Below the pieces are notes generated by a model that worked only from the letters and a program-made list of their open reading frames with translations, did not search any database and had not been told where the DNA came from. DNA of 64,000 nucleotides. It comes from Neobacillus sp. CF12 (GTDB taxonomy: Bacteria; Bacillota; Bacilli; Bacillales; Cytobacillaceae). The translations under genes and the position numbers were made by a program. Below, piece after piece: positions 25,577 through 34,078 of the stretch (positions are counted from its first letter, which is position 1; each line of letters starts with the position of its first letter). The stretch spans positions 2,598,501 through 2,662,500 of the forward strand of contig NZ_JAUCEU010000007.1 of assembly GCF_030348765.1 (NCBI RefSeq). Direction: 5' to 3'.

Positions 25577-26770
25577 CTAAACTTGCATATTTTCCACAAT
25601 TGTTGTAATCCCCTGACCTCCTCCTATACAGAGGGTCACTAAGCCATACTTTTCTTCCCTTCGTTCCATTTCGTGCAATAGTTTTGTCATTAGAACAGCA
25701 CCTGTAGCCCCAAGAGGATGACCTAATGCAATGGCCCCACCATTTACATTTACTCTTTTTAAATCCAAATTGAGTTCCTTTATCACAGCAAGAGCTTGAG
25801 CCGCAAAGGCTTCATTCAATTCAACTAAACCGATATTATCTAAAGTGAGTCCAGCTATAGATAACGCTTTCTTCGTAGATTGCACCGGGCCAATCCCCAT
25901 AATTTCCGGAGAAACCCCTGAAACAGCTTGAGCAATAATTTTTGCCTTTGGTTTAAATCCATTCTTATGTGCGGTTCCCTCCGACATTATTAAAAGTGCA
26001 GAAGCCCCATCATTACGACCACTGCTATTTCCAGCAGTTACTGTTCCGTTTTCCTTAAACACCGGTTTCAAATTCCCCATCTTTTCCAGACTAGTTAATC
26101 GCGGGTGCTCATCGATTTCAAAAATCTTTACTTCTTTTCGTTGCTTGACTACATAAGGAACAATTTCCTTTCGAAACCGCTCACTTTGTATGGCTTTTTG
26201 TGCAAGTTCCTGACTGCGAAAGGCAAATTCATCCTGTTCCTCTCTCGAAATTTTATACTGAACAGCTAAATTTTCCGCTGTATATCCCATAGTTAGATTT
26301 CCATAGATTTCAATTGGCTGTGAACGAGGTTGGCTTTCTGTATTAGGATCGACAATCTCTCCATTTCCTGAACCGTATCCATAGCGTGCCTTTCTTATAT
26401 AATAGGGTGCTGTGCTCATCGATTCAGCGCCGCCTGCTATTATCACATCTGATAAACCGCTCATAATTTGCAAGGCTGCATTATTAATCGCCTGAAGTCC
26501 TGAACCGCATTGTCTGTGAACAGTATAACCTGGAATCTCCACTGGAAGCCCAGCTCGCAAAAGAGCAAGTCGGGCAAGATTAGGGGTATCCGCACTTTGT
26601 TTGGTCTGTCCCAAAATTACCTCTTCCACTTCATTTTTGTCAATTCCTGCTCGTGATACGATTTCTTCGATGACCTTTGAAGCAAGGCAGTCTACTTCTA
26701 CATCCTTTAAGCTGCCTCCAATTCGTCCCATCGCAGTACGTACTGCATCAATAATGACAACATTTCTCAA
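25577..26770 (-). CDS. Acetyl-CoA acetyltransferase (thiolase)
   Basis: A 397-residue thiolase. Nucleophile Cys is in HRQCGSGLQAINNAALQI (about 88); the catalytic His is in GGAIALGHPLGATGA and the second Cys in TLCIGGGQG near the C-terminus. It cleaves 3-oxoacyl-CoA with CoA, or condenses two acetyl-CoA. Its gene is 130 bases upstream of the acyl-CoA dehydrogenase and divergent from an IclR regulator, which points to a catabolic role. Confidence 0.92.
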   Translation of the reverse strand: MRNVVIIDAVRTAMGRIGGSLKDVEVDCLASKVIEEIVSRAGIDKNEVEEVILGQTKQSADTPNLARLALLRAGLPVEIPGYTVHRQCGSGLQAINNAALQIMSGLSDVIIAGGAESMSTAPYYIRKARYGYGSGNGEIVDPNTESQPRSQPIEIYGNLTMGYTAENLAVQYKISREEQDEFAFRSQELAQKAIQSERFRKEIVPYVVKQRKEVKIFEIDEHPRLTSLEKMGNLKPVFKENGTVTAGNSSGRNDGASALLIMSEGTAHKNGFKPKAKIIAQAVSGVSPEIMGIGPVQSTKKALSIAGLTLDNIGLVELNEAFAAQALAVIKELNLDLKRVNVNGGAIALGHPLGATGAVLMTKLLHEMERREEKYGLVTLCIGGGQGITTIVENMQV

Positions 26771-26825
26771 TTTTCTTCCTCCTCATCTCTTGACCAATTA
26801 GGAATGAAGTTTTACGATAGACCTA

Positions 26826-26841
26826 GTTCCGCATTAGGAAC
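26826..26841. promoter_or_regulatory. Candidate IclR-family operator
   Basis: GTTCCGCATTAGGAAC has 5-bp perfect arms (GTTCC/GGAAC) and lies in the divergent region between thiolase and the IclR regulator. A related site lies upstream of the acyl-CoA dehydrogenase, and a further half site TTGGAACAAT follows at 26854. Confidence 0.5.
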
Positions 26842-26998
26842 AATATCTCTCCCTTGGAACAATAATAATATCCATCGACTTCATAGGTCAATAAATTTTT
26901 AGAAGATTGTCAATATTAACAAACATTAGAGTAAAAATTATTATATTACCCAACTTTATCCTGTAAAGTGATTAGGAATTTTGAATAGGAGCTTGCTC

Positions 26999-27814
26999 AT
27001 GCAAAAACAAAATGAAAAGGAAAAATCAGAGGTTCCTGCTCTAGAGGCTTCCATAAAAATACTAGAATATTTAAGTCGTTATAAAAGTAAAGAACGTTCC
27101 CTGTCACAAATCTCTAAGAATTTATCCATAAATAAAAGTACTTGCCATAGAATTCTAAAATTATTAACTCAATATCGCTATGTCTCATACGATGAGGTTT
27201 CTAAACAGTATGATCTTGGGCCATATCTTCTCATCCTAGGCTCTAGAGCCTCCGAGTTTATCGATTACCTCAGGCTTTCTAAACCATCCCTCAAATGGGT
27301 ATGCGAACAAACAAGGCTAACAAGTGTTTTGCTTGAACCATTATCCAATGATCGATTAATGTATGTTGCCAAGGAGGAACTTGAATTACCGGATAACCCT
27401 TTTCAAGTGACAGTAAAACTAGGACAGCATTTCCCGGTAACCAGTGCATCCTTTGGTAAGTGTTACTTAGCATTTCTTAAGGAAGATAGAACGAAAGAAA
27501 TAATTCAAAAAGTTAATTTCAAACAATTTACCGATAAGTCAATCACAGATTTAGAAACATTTCAGGAAAGTTTAAATGAGGTTAGACAAAAGGGGTATGC
27601 AGTAAGCTATGAAGAGCATACACCGGATGTTTTTGGTGTTGCAGCACCTATCTTTGACCTTAATGGCGACATCAAAATGGTTATTGCCTGTATCGGCTTT
27701 GCTTCAAAAATTAATGAAGATCATATTTCATACTGTGGAGAAAAGCTTATAGAAGCATCAAAAAGGATAATGGAAGTAATTGGAGGAAGGGAACCCATAT
27801 ATAATAAAATTTAG
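26999..27814 (+). CDS. IclR-family transcriptional regulator
   Basis: About 271 residues: an N-terminal winged helix-turn-helix (about 15-75; SLSQISKNLSINKSTCHRILKLL) and a C-terminal IclR effector domain (about 90-265; GVAAPIFDLNG and the GQHFPVTSASFGKCYLA segment). It is divergent from thiolase and presumably controls the thiolase/acyl-CoA dehydrogenase unit in response to an acyl or aromatic metabolite (inference). I start at ATG 26999 because AGGAGC lies 7 bases upstream; a TTG at 26981 is less likely. Confidence 0.87.
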   Translation: MQKQNEKEKSEVPALEASIKILEYLSRYKSKERSLSQISKNLSINKSTCHRILKLLTQYRYVSYDEVSKQYDLGPYLLILGSRASEFIDYLRLSKPSLKWVCEQTRLTSVLLEPLSNDRLMYVAKEELELPDNPFQVTVKLGQHFPVTSASFGKCYLAFLKEDRTKEIIQKVNFKQFTDKSITDLETFQESLNEVRQKGYAVSYEEHTPDVFGVAAPIFDLNGDIKMVIACIGFASKINEDHISYCGEKLIEASKRIMEVIGGREPIYNKI

Positions 27815-27869
27815 AATCTTGATATAAAGACATAGGTTTTCCTAAAGAATAATAGAGTAGTCCTGCTTT

Positions 27870-27919
27870 GGCTATGAGTGACCGAAATCTAGTTGCAAAT
27901 AAAAAAGTGGTCACTCATA
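27870..27919. repeat. Repeat element, right copy
   Basis: 27870-27893 repeats 24234-24257 with one mismatch. Here TATGAGTGACC (27873-27883) pairs with GGTCACTCATA (27909-27919) across a 25-base loop, the mirror order of the left copy. Confidence 0.75.
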
Positions 27920-27990
27920 AACAGGAAGGTATATAAATCTAACTGCTGATTAATTGAAGAGACCGAAAAACAATTATTCGCTCTTCGTAA

Positions 27991-28608
27991 TTAGTACTTT
28001 TCATATATATTTCGAAACAGAAATGAATTTAAATATGCTACAAGAGAAAACCCCAAAAATATACTTAGATATAGAGCAACTAGGAAGAAATGAGGAGAAA
28101 GTAAAATTAGCAATACTGGACCAATAGAAAAAATCAGCACAGGAATAGTTTGGAATGGATTCGTAACGGCAATCTTCAATGCATTTACCACTGATTCTCT
28201 AATTGTATTTTCAAAACGAGCAACATATGGGAAAATCAGTATCGTTAATAATAAATAGATGAAAGTGAAAAAGAATAAACTAAAAATAATCAGCAATGTA
28301 AAATTCCCATCATATAGTTTTAAATATAAATAATCTAGTAATATGATTATTCCAGCGAACAATAACAAGATCGAGATAATCGTACTTTGTTTGAAATTTT
28401 TCTTGAATGCCTGAAAAAAACAACTATATACTACACCTTCTTCATTCCGAACCATTTTTAATGTTACAGAGTACAGTGCTGTCGTAGATGCACCAATCGT
28501 AAAAATGGGGATGCAAAAAAGTAAAAACATGCAATTCAATACAATCAACTCAACAAATCTTGTTAAAAAGCGATAAAAAGGTCCTTCCATATTCAGAAAA
28601 TGTTTCAT
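27991..28608 (-). CDS. yesL: DUF624 membrane protein, YesL-like
   Basis: A 205-residue protein with about five membrane spans. The N-terminal FYRFLTRFVELIVLNCMFLLFCIPIFTIGASTTAL pattern is typical of DUF624/YesL. In B. subtilis yesL precedes yesMN; here it is downstream of the sugar ABC transporter, and the YesN/YesM pair is upstream of it. Function is unknown; it regularly accompanies carbohydrate ABC transporters and may help their regulation or assembly. Confidence 0.75.
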   Translation of the reverse strand: MKHFLNMEGPFYRFLTRFVELIVLNCMFLLFCIPIFTIGASTTALYSVTLKMVRNEEGVVYSCFFQAFKKNFKQSTIISILLLFAGIIILLDYLYLKLYDGNFTLLIIFSLFFFTFIYLLLTILIFPYVARFENTIRESVVNALKIAVTNPFQTIPVLIFSIGPVLLILLSPHFFLVALYLSIFLGFSLVAYLNSFLFRNIYEKY

Positions 28609-28662
28609 ATTTCACCTCTAAAATTTTATGTAATGGATTAAATTTCCCATTACAAAATGAAG

Positions 28663-28695
28663 CACTACACAAATCATCAAATGATTCGTGTAGTG
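28663..28695 (-). terminator. Hairpin after the ABC permease operon
   Basis: CACTACACAAATCAT (28663-28677) pairs with ATGATTCGTGTAGTG (28681-28695) with one mismatch. The following minus-strand sequence is only moderately T-rich, so partial read-through into the yesL-like gene is likely. Confidence 0.55.
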
Positions 28696-28708
28696 TTGTA
28701 ATCATTTA

Positions 28709-29602
28709 CTATTCTTTAACAGAGCCTACAACGATACCATGAATAAAATATTTTTGTAACAATGGATAAATCACTAATAAAGGAATAATAGAAACCACAA
28801 TTTTTGCAGCATTTAAATTTTTATTTGAGACTTGCATCATATTTTCTAATGAATTGGCGTTTGCCCCTGACTTCAACATTTCTTCGATATTAATGGATAA
28901 TGATTGTATATAGGTCATTAATGGATAATTAGAAACTTTCGTCATATATATTAATCCTGAGAAAAAGTCATTCCAATTTCCTACGATACTAAACAAAGCA
29001 ACTGTAGCTAATGCTGGTAATGAGATGGGAATAAAAACTTTTACTAATATTTGTAATGGATTGGCGCCATCCATAATGGCCGCTTCTTCCAACGATTTAG
29101 GTACCCCTATGAAGAAATTCATGATTAATATAATGCTAAAAACCTGTACCGCCCCAGGTAAAACCAGGGACCATATTGTATTTAATAGGTTTAAATTTTT
29201 CACTACTAAATACGTTGGAATCATCCCGCCACTAAATAACATTGAGAAAATCAGTAGGTTCATATAGATGTTTCTACCTTTAAAAACTCTTTTAGATTTC
29301 GATAGTGGATACGCCATTAAAACAATCAAAACAATATTGATTAATAGTGAAAGAATTACTCGTTGTACCGAAATTCCAAACGAACGCCAAAATTGCATAT
29401 CCTCCATGATCATCTTATATGTTTCAGTCGTAAAATTTACGGGTATTAAACCAACTGCATTTGCTGTAACTGCCTCACTACTACTAAAAGAAGTGGCAAC
29501 AATATTCCATAAAGGGAGCAGACAGATCAATCCCAAAGAAATCACAATGGTATGAATAACAATTCGTCCAATTCGTGCTGAAATATTCTTACTTTCAACC
29601 AT
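28709..29602 (-). CDS. Carbohydrate ABC transporter permease (LplC/YtcP type)
   Basis: A 297-residue inner membrane permease with six spans and the EAA loop motif EEAAIMDGANPLQILVKVFIPISLPALATV (positions about 187-216) that contacts the ATPase. It belongs to the MalG-like CUT1 group. It begins 13 bases after the other permease gene's stop. No ATPase gene is present in the locus; such systems in Bacillus share the multipurpose ATPase MsmX. Confidence 0.9.
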   Translation of the reverse strand: MVESKNISARIGRIVIHTIVISLGLICLLPLWNIVATSFSSSEAVTANAVGLIPVNFTTETYKMIMEDMQFWRSFGISVQRVILSLLINIVLIVLMAYPLSKSKRVFKGRNIYMNLLIFSMLFSGGMIPTYLVVKNLNLLNTIWSLVLPGAVQVFSIILIMNFFIGVPKSLEEAAIMDGANPLQILVKVFIPISLPALATVALFSIVGNWNDFFSGLIYMTKVSNYPLMTYIQSLSINIEEMLKSGANANSLENMMQVSNKNLNAAKIVVSIIPLLVIYPLLQKYFIHGIVVGSVKE

Positions 29603-29615
29603 ATTGTTGTCCTCC

Positions 29616-30566
29616 TTAGAATAATTTACGGTCCGTAAACTTTTTAGCCATTTCGTTTGCTGATATGATTAGGATCATACCAATTATTGATTTAAATATC
29701 CCTATTGCTGTCCCGAAACTATACTCACGGCCCAGTAATCCAATTCGATATACATAAGTGTCCAAAATATCACCTGTTTCATATACCATTGGTGTATATA
29801 GGTTATAAACTTGGTCAAACCCAGCATTTAAAATATTCGGTAAGCTAAGGATTGCCAAAAGAAGAATAATCGGAAGCATACTCGGGAGTGTGATATGCCA
29901 AACTCGCTTCCACCAATTGGCTCCATCAATACTTGCTGCTTCATGTAGTCCTGGGTCAACAGCGGTTATGGCTGCTAAATAAACAATCGAATTAAAACCA
30001 AATTCCTTCCATACATCCGTACCAATTAATAACGGTTGAAATAGTGAATTACTACCGAGAAAATTCAATTTTTCCAAACCGAAAAAGTTTAAGATTTGAT
30101 TCACAGTCCCATCTAAACTAAACATATTTACCACTACGGCTGCCAGTACAACCCATGATAGAAAATGGGGCAAATAGACAACTGTTTGAATTGATTTTTT
30201 TAAGATTTTCAGACGGATTTCATTCAATAAAATAGAGAATATAATGGCACCAAAAGTACCTAATAGTATTTTTCCAAAAGCAATAACCATTGTATTCCTA
30301 AAAACTTGTCCGATATCTGGTAATTGAAACATATAGATAAAATGTTCCAGACCTACAAATTCTGAACCTAGCATCCCTTTTGCAGGAATATAATCCTGAA
30401 ATGCCATGATAATTCCAAACATGGGAATATAACTAAAAATCAAAAGAAAGATCATTCCCGGCAGCATCATCAAATGATAAACAGAAGTTGCCGTATTCCA
30501 TTTTTTCTCTTGTTTTACCGTTCTTGCTTTTGTCCAGCTGGCAGTTTTTGCTGTCTGTACTTTCAT
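29616..30566 (-). CDS. Carbohydrate ABC transporter permease (LplB/YteP type)
   Basis: A 316-residue permease with six spans and an EAA loop (HEAASIDGANWWKRVWHITLPSMLPII, about 215-240), partner of the permease at 28709. The basic cytoplasmic N-terminus (about 30 residues) is typical of the LplB/YteP subgroup. The 53-base gap from the binding-protein gene holds a small hairpin and an AAGGAGG Shine-Dalgarno. Confidence 0.9.
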   Translation of the reverse strand: MKVQTAKTASWTKARTVKQEKKWNTATSVYHLMMLPGMIFLLIFSYIPMFGIIMAFQDYIPAKGMLGSEFVGLEHFIYMFQLPDIGQVFRNTMVIAFGKILLGTFGAIIFSILLNEIRLKILKKSIQTVVYLPHFLSWVVLAAVVVNMFSLDGTVNQILNFFGLEKLNFLGSNSLFQPLLIGTDVWKEFGFNSIVYLAAITAVDPGLHEAASIDGANWWKRVWHITLPSMLPIILLLAILSLPNILNAGFDQVYNLYTPMVYETGDILDTYVYRIGLLGREYSFGTAIGIFKSIIGMILIISANEMAKKFTDRKLF

Positions 30567-30590
30567 AAAAAAACCTCCTTATATAATAAT

Positions 30591-30605
30591 GGCTGCAACG
30601 CAGCC
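30591..30605 (-). terminator. Short intercistronic hairpin
   Basis: GGCTGC-AAC-GCAGCC without T-run, between the binding-protein gene and the first permease gene. Such hairpins commonly make the binding protein more abundant than the permeases by stabilising the upstream mRNA. Confidence 0.45.
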
Positions 30606-30619
30606 CTTATTACTGTTTC

Positions 30620-32308
30620 TTATTGCTGCTCTGCCAATTCTGCTTCTATTTCAGCTATAATTTCATCTCCGCCCTGTTTCTTCCATTTTGAAACAAATGT
30701 ATCAAAATAGTCTAATGGTTCAGTACCAGTTACAATTTTTATAAAATCTTCCTCTTCTAATTTTAAAAGGTTAGCACCCTTTTTCTCCATTGTAGCGGTT
30801 GTTCCATAATATACAGGGGTTGTCCAATTGAACGTATCTTCTGTTGTAAGTTTTTCAATCAAACCTATTCCTTTCATACGCGAATGGAATTTTGCCCATG
30901 CTGATGTTTCCGCACTTTCAGAATCCTCTATATATTCAAGGATCGTTTTAGCATCATTTTTAATACCAGCTTTTGTTATATCGTTGATAGAAGTTTCTCC
31001 ATTTACTGCAGGCAGAATTAAGTCTGTAAAATCATCTAGTGTACTAGTAGATTTATAAACTTCAATGTTAAATGGTCTCGTTGAACCATCTACACCAATT
31101 TCATTATATTTTGCAATTTCTGGATAATCTGTTTCTAGATCCGTTGCATTTCCTAATTCATCGTAAAATAGATTTAAAATTTTTATCGCTAATTCAGGAT
31201 GCGCATAGTCCTTTCTAACTACTATAAATTGGCCAGTCGGATTTTCACGAAAGACGTTTGCTTTTCCATTTTCTCCTTCTAATGTATAGGCCACGAACTC
31301 CGCATTTTTATCCATTTCTTTTACAGCAGATAGACCCCAATCAGGGATATGCCATGGACCTGTTACGATACCTGTTTGTCCGTTTGTTAGAAGTGCCATG
31401 ATGTCGTCCCAAGTACGGGTTCCAAATTGCGGATCTATAATTCCTTTATCAAACCATTCAGCCAAAATTCCAAGTGCTTTTTTTGTACCTTCACTAGTTG
31501 ATCCATACATGATATTTCCCTTTTCATCTTCAATGTAATGCCTAGGATGTGCATTAAAAACTCCTGCTACAGAGGACATCGTTAAAGCTGATCCACCATA
31601 ATCTCCAGCATTCAACCAATGAGCAAAAGGTATTCCAACAGGATTCCCAGAGGCACCAGGGTCATTTTCTATGAAAGACTTCGCAGTATTTTCTAACTCG
31701 TCTAATGTGATGAGGCTGTCTCCGTCATTATCTAGCTTCAATCCTAGTTCATCGATCCAATCTTGTCTTATCCAGACCATGTTTGGAGCATTTGCTCCAA
31801 CGGTTGCTGGAATCGCCATTAAACGATCATCGAATGTCGAATCAGCCAAGCTTCTCCCATCATATGAGTCATATACTTCTTTTATGTAATCGCTTGCATG
31901 TTTGTCATAAACATCTGTTAAATCAGCAATTAAATCGTTTTCAACTAACTCTTTCAATTCTTCTTTTGAATTGACTCGCATCATATCTGGCAATTCACTC
32001 GATGCAATTGCCAGAGCCACCTGACGATCGTAATCTTCTCCTTCAGCTTCAAATTGATTGACAATTTTCGCATTTAATTTTTCTTCAACAAGTCGTGTGT
32101 ACGCATTGTTCTCATACGTATCTCCCTCTGGTAATTTCGAATTTGCTGCTGTAACACGCCCCATTGTAATAACTGTTTTTCCATCTTCGGTTGTGGACGC
32201 ACTTTCTTGCGGTGAAGATGAATCGACACATGCTGCTAATGAAACGCTCAACATGGACGCCATAGATAGTATCGTCATCCTTTTAATTAAAGTTCTATAC
32301 TTCTTCAT
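30620..32308 (-). CDS. Sugar ABC transporter lipoprotein substrate-binding protein (LplA/YtcQ type)
   Basis: A 562-residue extracellular binding lipoprotein. The signal peptide ends in lipobox SLAAC with Cys27 as the lipidated residue. The mature protein is a large family 1-like (CUT1) binding protein of LplA/YtcQ size, binding an oligosaccharide outside the membrane. It is the first gene of the operon with the two permeases and is divergent from the YesN-like regulator; the promoter region carries the 25-bp motif at 32420-32444. The adjacent alpha-1,6-glucosidase suggests isomalto-oligosaccharides as ligand (inference). Confidence 0.9.
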   Translation of the reverse strand: MKKYRTLIKRMTILSMASMLSVSLAACVDSSSPQESASTTEDGKTVITMGRVTAANSKLPEGDTYENNAYTRLVEEKLNAKIVNQFEAEGEDYDRQVALAIASSELPDMMRVNSKEELKELVENDLIADLTDVYDKHASDYIKEVYDSYDGRSLADSTFDDRLMAIPATVGANAPNMVWIRQDWIDELGLKLDNDGDSLITLDELENTAKSFIENDPGASGNPVGIPFAHWLNAGDYGGSALTMSSVAGVFNAHPRHYIEDEKGNIMYGSTSEGTKKALGILAEWFDKGIIDPQFGTRTWDDIMALLTNGQTGIVTGPWHIPDWGLSAVKEMDKNAEFVAYTLEGENGKANVFRENPTGQFIVVRKDYAHPELAIKILNLFYDELGNATDLETDYPEIAKYNEIGVDGSTRPFNIEVYKSTSTLDDFTDLILPAVNGETSINDITKAGIKNDAKTILEYIEDSESAETSAWAKFHSRMKGIGLIEKLTTEDTFNWTTPVYYGTTATMEKKGANLLKLEEEDFIKIVTGTEPLDYFDTFVSKWKKQGGDEIIAEIEAELAEQQ

Positions 32309-32413
32309 AATGACCCCTCCAACGTTTATTTTTCCTAGACCAATTTAAGTTCTGGCCAATTGATTTAAGCTTACATTTAGTTTAAGTGATAATAGATTAA
32401 TCCTAAATATTTA

Positions 32414-32444
32414 AAAAAACGTTTTCATGTACTTTTTTCCGGAA
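32414..32444 (-). promoter_or_regulatory. Promoter motif shared with the glucosidase, overlapping a cre-like box
   Basis: Positions 32420-32444 match 37784-37808 at 24 of 25 bases. The minus strand also reads TGAAAACGTTTTTT (32427-32414), a cre-like box with one or two deviations. The motif lies about 110 bases upstream of the binding-protein gene and about 75 bases upstream of the divergent regulator gene. Confidence 0.6.
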
Positions 32445-32518
32445 CTTTTAACACAAAGTATAAGAAAGGAAATCGCAATGATATAATCATCATGAATTAC
32501 TTCTAGGAGGTAACACAA

Positions 32519-34057
32519 ATGTACCGTATCTTGATAGTAGATGACGAAAGAGACGAACGGAATGTTATTCGTTTTCTTCTAAATAAATACAACTTTCAAC
32601 TTGAAATAGACGAAGCCTCCAACGGAAAAGAGGCTCTATCGCAATTAGAAACACAGTCTGTAGATATATTATTTACAGATGTAAAAATGCCTTTTGTTGA
32701 TGGAATTGAATTAGCAACGAGAGCTAGAGAGCTTTACCCTAACCTCCACATTATCTTTTTCAGTGGTCATGATGATTTTTATTATGCCAAGAAAGCAATA
32801 TCTCTAAGGGCTGTAGAATATATATTGAAACCAGTAAAACCAGTTGAATTTCAGAATACTATTTCCACAGTATTGCAAAATATAAAAAGACAAGAGAAGG
32901 AACATGAACTAAGAGAAGCAAATAGTGAATTCCTTAAAACTCATGTTTTATATCGTCTAATTAATAAGACTCCAATAGATTTGCTAAAAAATGAATATCC
33001 CACTATGAACTTTGATTTTTTAAATCTATATTCTTCCGTAATGTTAATCCAGTTTGAAGAACCATTTTTTGATCGCCTGCCAAAGGATGAAGATACTCTC
33101 TTCTTTTATAATCAAATTAAGAAAATGATCCCAGATTATCCGTGCGAGTTTATTAATTTGAATCCGTTTCAAATCCTTTTGTTATTTGGGAGAACGGATA
33201 GAAATATGGTATATAAAGAAATTGCGATAAAGATACAAAAACAGGTCTTCTTAGAATATGGAATAAATTGCTTTATATCTGTCAGTAACGAATACTTATC
33301 TCCAAGTGAGTTACCTGAAATTTATGATGAGTTGGAACAGTATCTAGAGGATCGTTTTTTCTATTCTGATACCTATATCTATCCAATAGATACCTCAACC
33401 AGAGAAAGCAAAGAGTATCTTGAACAAGATGAACATATTCTACAAAGGATACAATCTGCTATTCAATTAGTAGATATTGTTACCTTTAAACAAAACATGA
33501 AACTTCTATTTCAGAAATACCAAGCAAAACAGGGACTTTCTCATATTTATGTGCGCTATTTCTTTTCAAAGCTTTTGCAGACACTTTGTCAAAATCTGCC
33601 ACACTATAACAAGGAATTGATTAATAAAAAGATGGAGTCTATTTTTTCTTGTCGGCATTTTTCTGAAATTGAAACTATTCTAGTTCATGTTCAAAATGAA
33701 GTGATAGAAAAATTAGAGAAAAAAGAACAATCACCTAAACACGTCATTCATCTCGTGCAACAATATATAACCGAGCATTATGGAGAAGACTTAAGTTTGA
33801 ATTTATTAGCTGAAAAAGTGTACTTGTCCCCAAGTTATTTAAGCGAGATCTTTATAAAAGAAACAGGATGTGGAATTAATAAATACATAAAGAATCTTCG
33901 TATGGAAAATGCAAAGGATCTCCTTAATAATACCAATATGAAAATCACTGATATATGTAAACAGCTAGGTTATCATAATCTATCCTATTTTGTTCGAAGT
34001 TTTCGGGAACATTTCGGCACAAGTCCTGAAAAATACCGCCAGATGAAAAAGCAATAG
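32519..34057 (+). CDS. yesN: YesN-type response regulator with AraC DNA-binding domain
   Basis: A 512-residue regulator: receiver domain (about 1-120; IVDDERDERN acidic pocket, phosphoacceptor Asp in ILFTDVKMPFVDG near 55, Lys in YILKPVKP near 105), a middle region of unknown fold (about 140-390), and a C-terminal AraC/XylS double helix-turn-helix (about 410-510; LSLNLLAEKVYLSPSYLSEIF). It should activate the sugar transporter operon when phosphorylated by the kinase encoded next. AGGAGGTAACACAA precedes the ATG; a TATAAT -10 lies at 32482-32487. Confidence 0.9.
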   Translation: MYRILIVDDERDERNVIRFLLNKYNFQLEIDEASNGKEALSQLETQSVDILFTDVKMPFVDGIELATRARELYPNLHIIFFSGHDDFYYAKKAISLRAVEYILKPVKPVEFQNTISTVLQNIKRQEKEHELREANSEFLKTHVLYRLINKTPIDLLKNEYPTMNFDFLNLYSSVMLIQFEEPFFDRLPKDEDTLFFYNQIKKMIPDYPCEFINLNPFQILLLFGRTDRNMVYKEIAIKIQKQVFLEYGINCFISVSNEYLSPSELPEIYDELEQYLEDRFFYSDTYIYPIDTSTRESKEYLEQDEHILQRIQSAIQLVDIVTFKQNMKLLFQKYQAKQGLSHIYVRYFFSKLLQTLCQNLPHYNKELINKKMESIFSCRHFSEIETILVHVQNEVIEKLEKKEQSPKHVIHLVQQYITEHYGEDLSLNLLAEKVYLSPSYLSEIFIKETGCGINKYIKNLRMENAKDLLNNTNMKITDICKQLGYHNLSYFVRSFREHFGTSPEKYRQMKKQ

Positions 34058-34078
34058 AAAGAGAAAGAGAAGTCTCAT

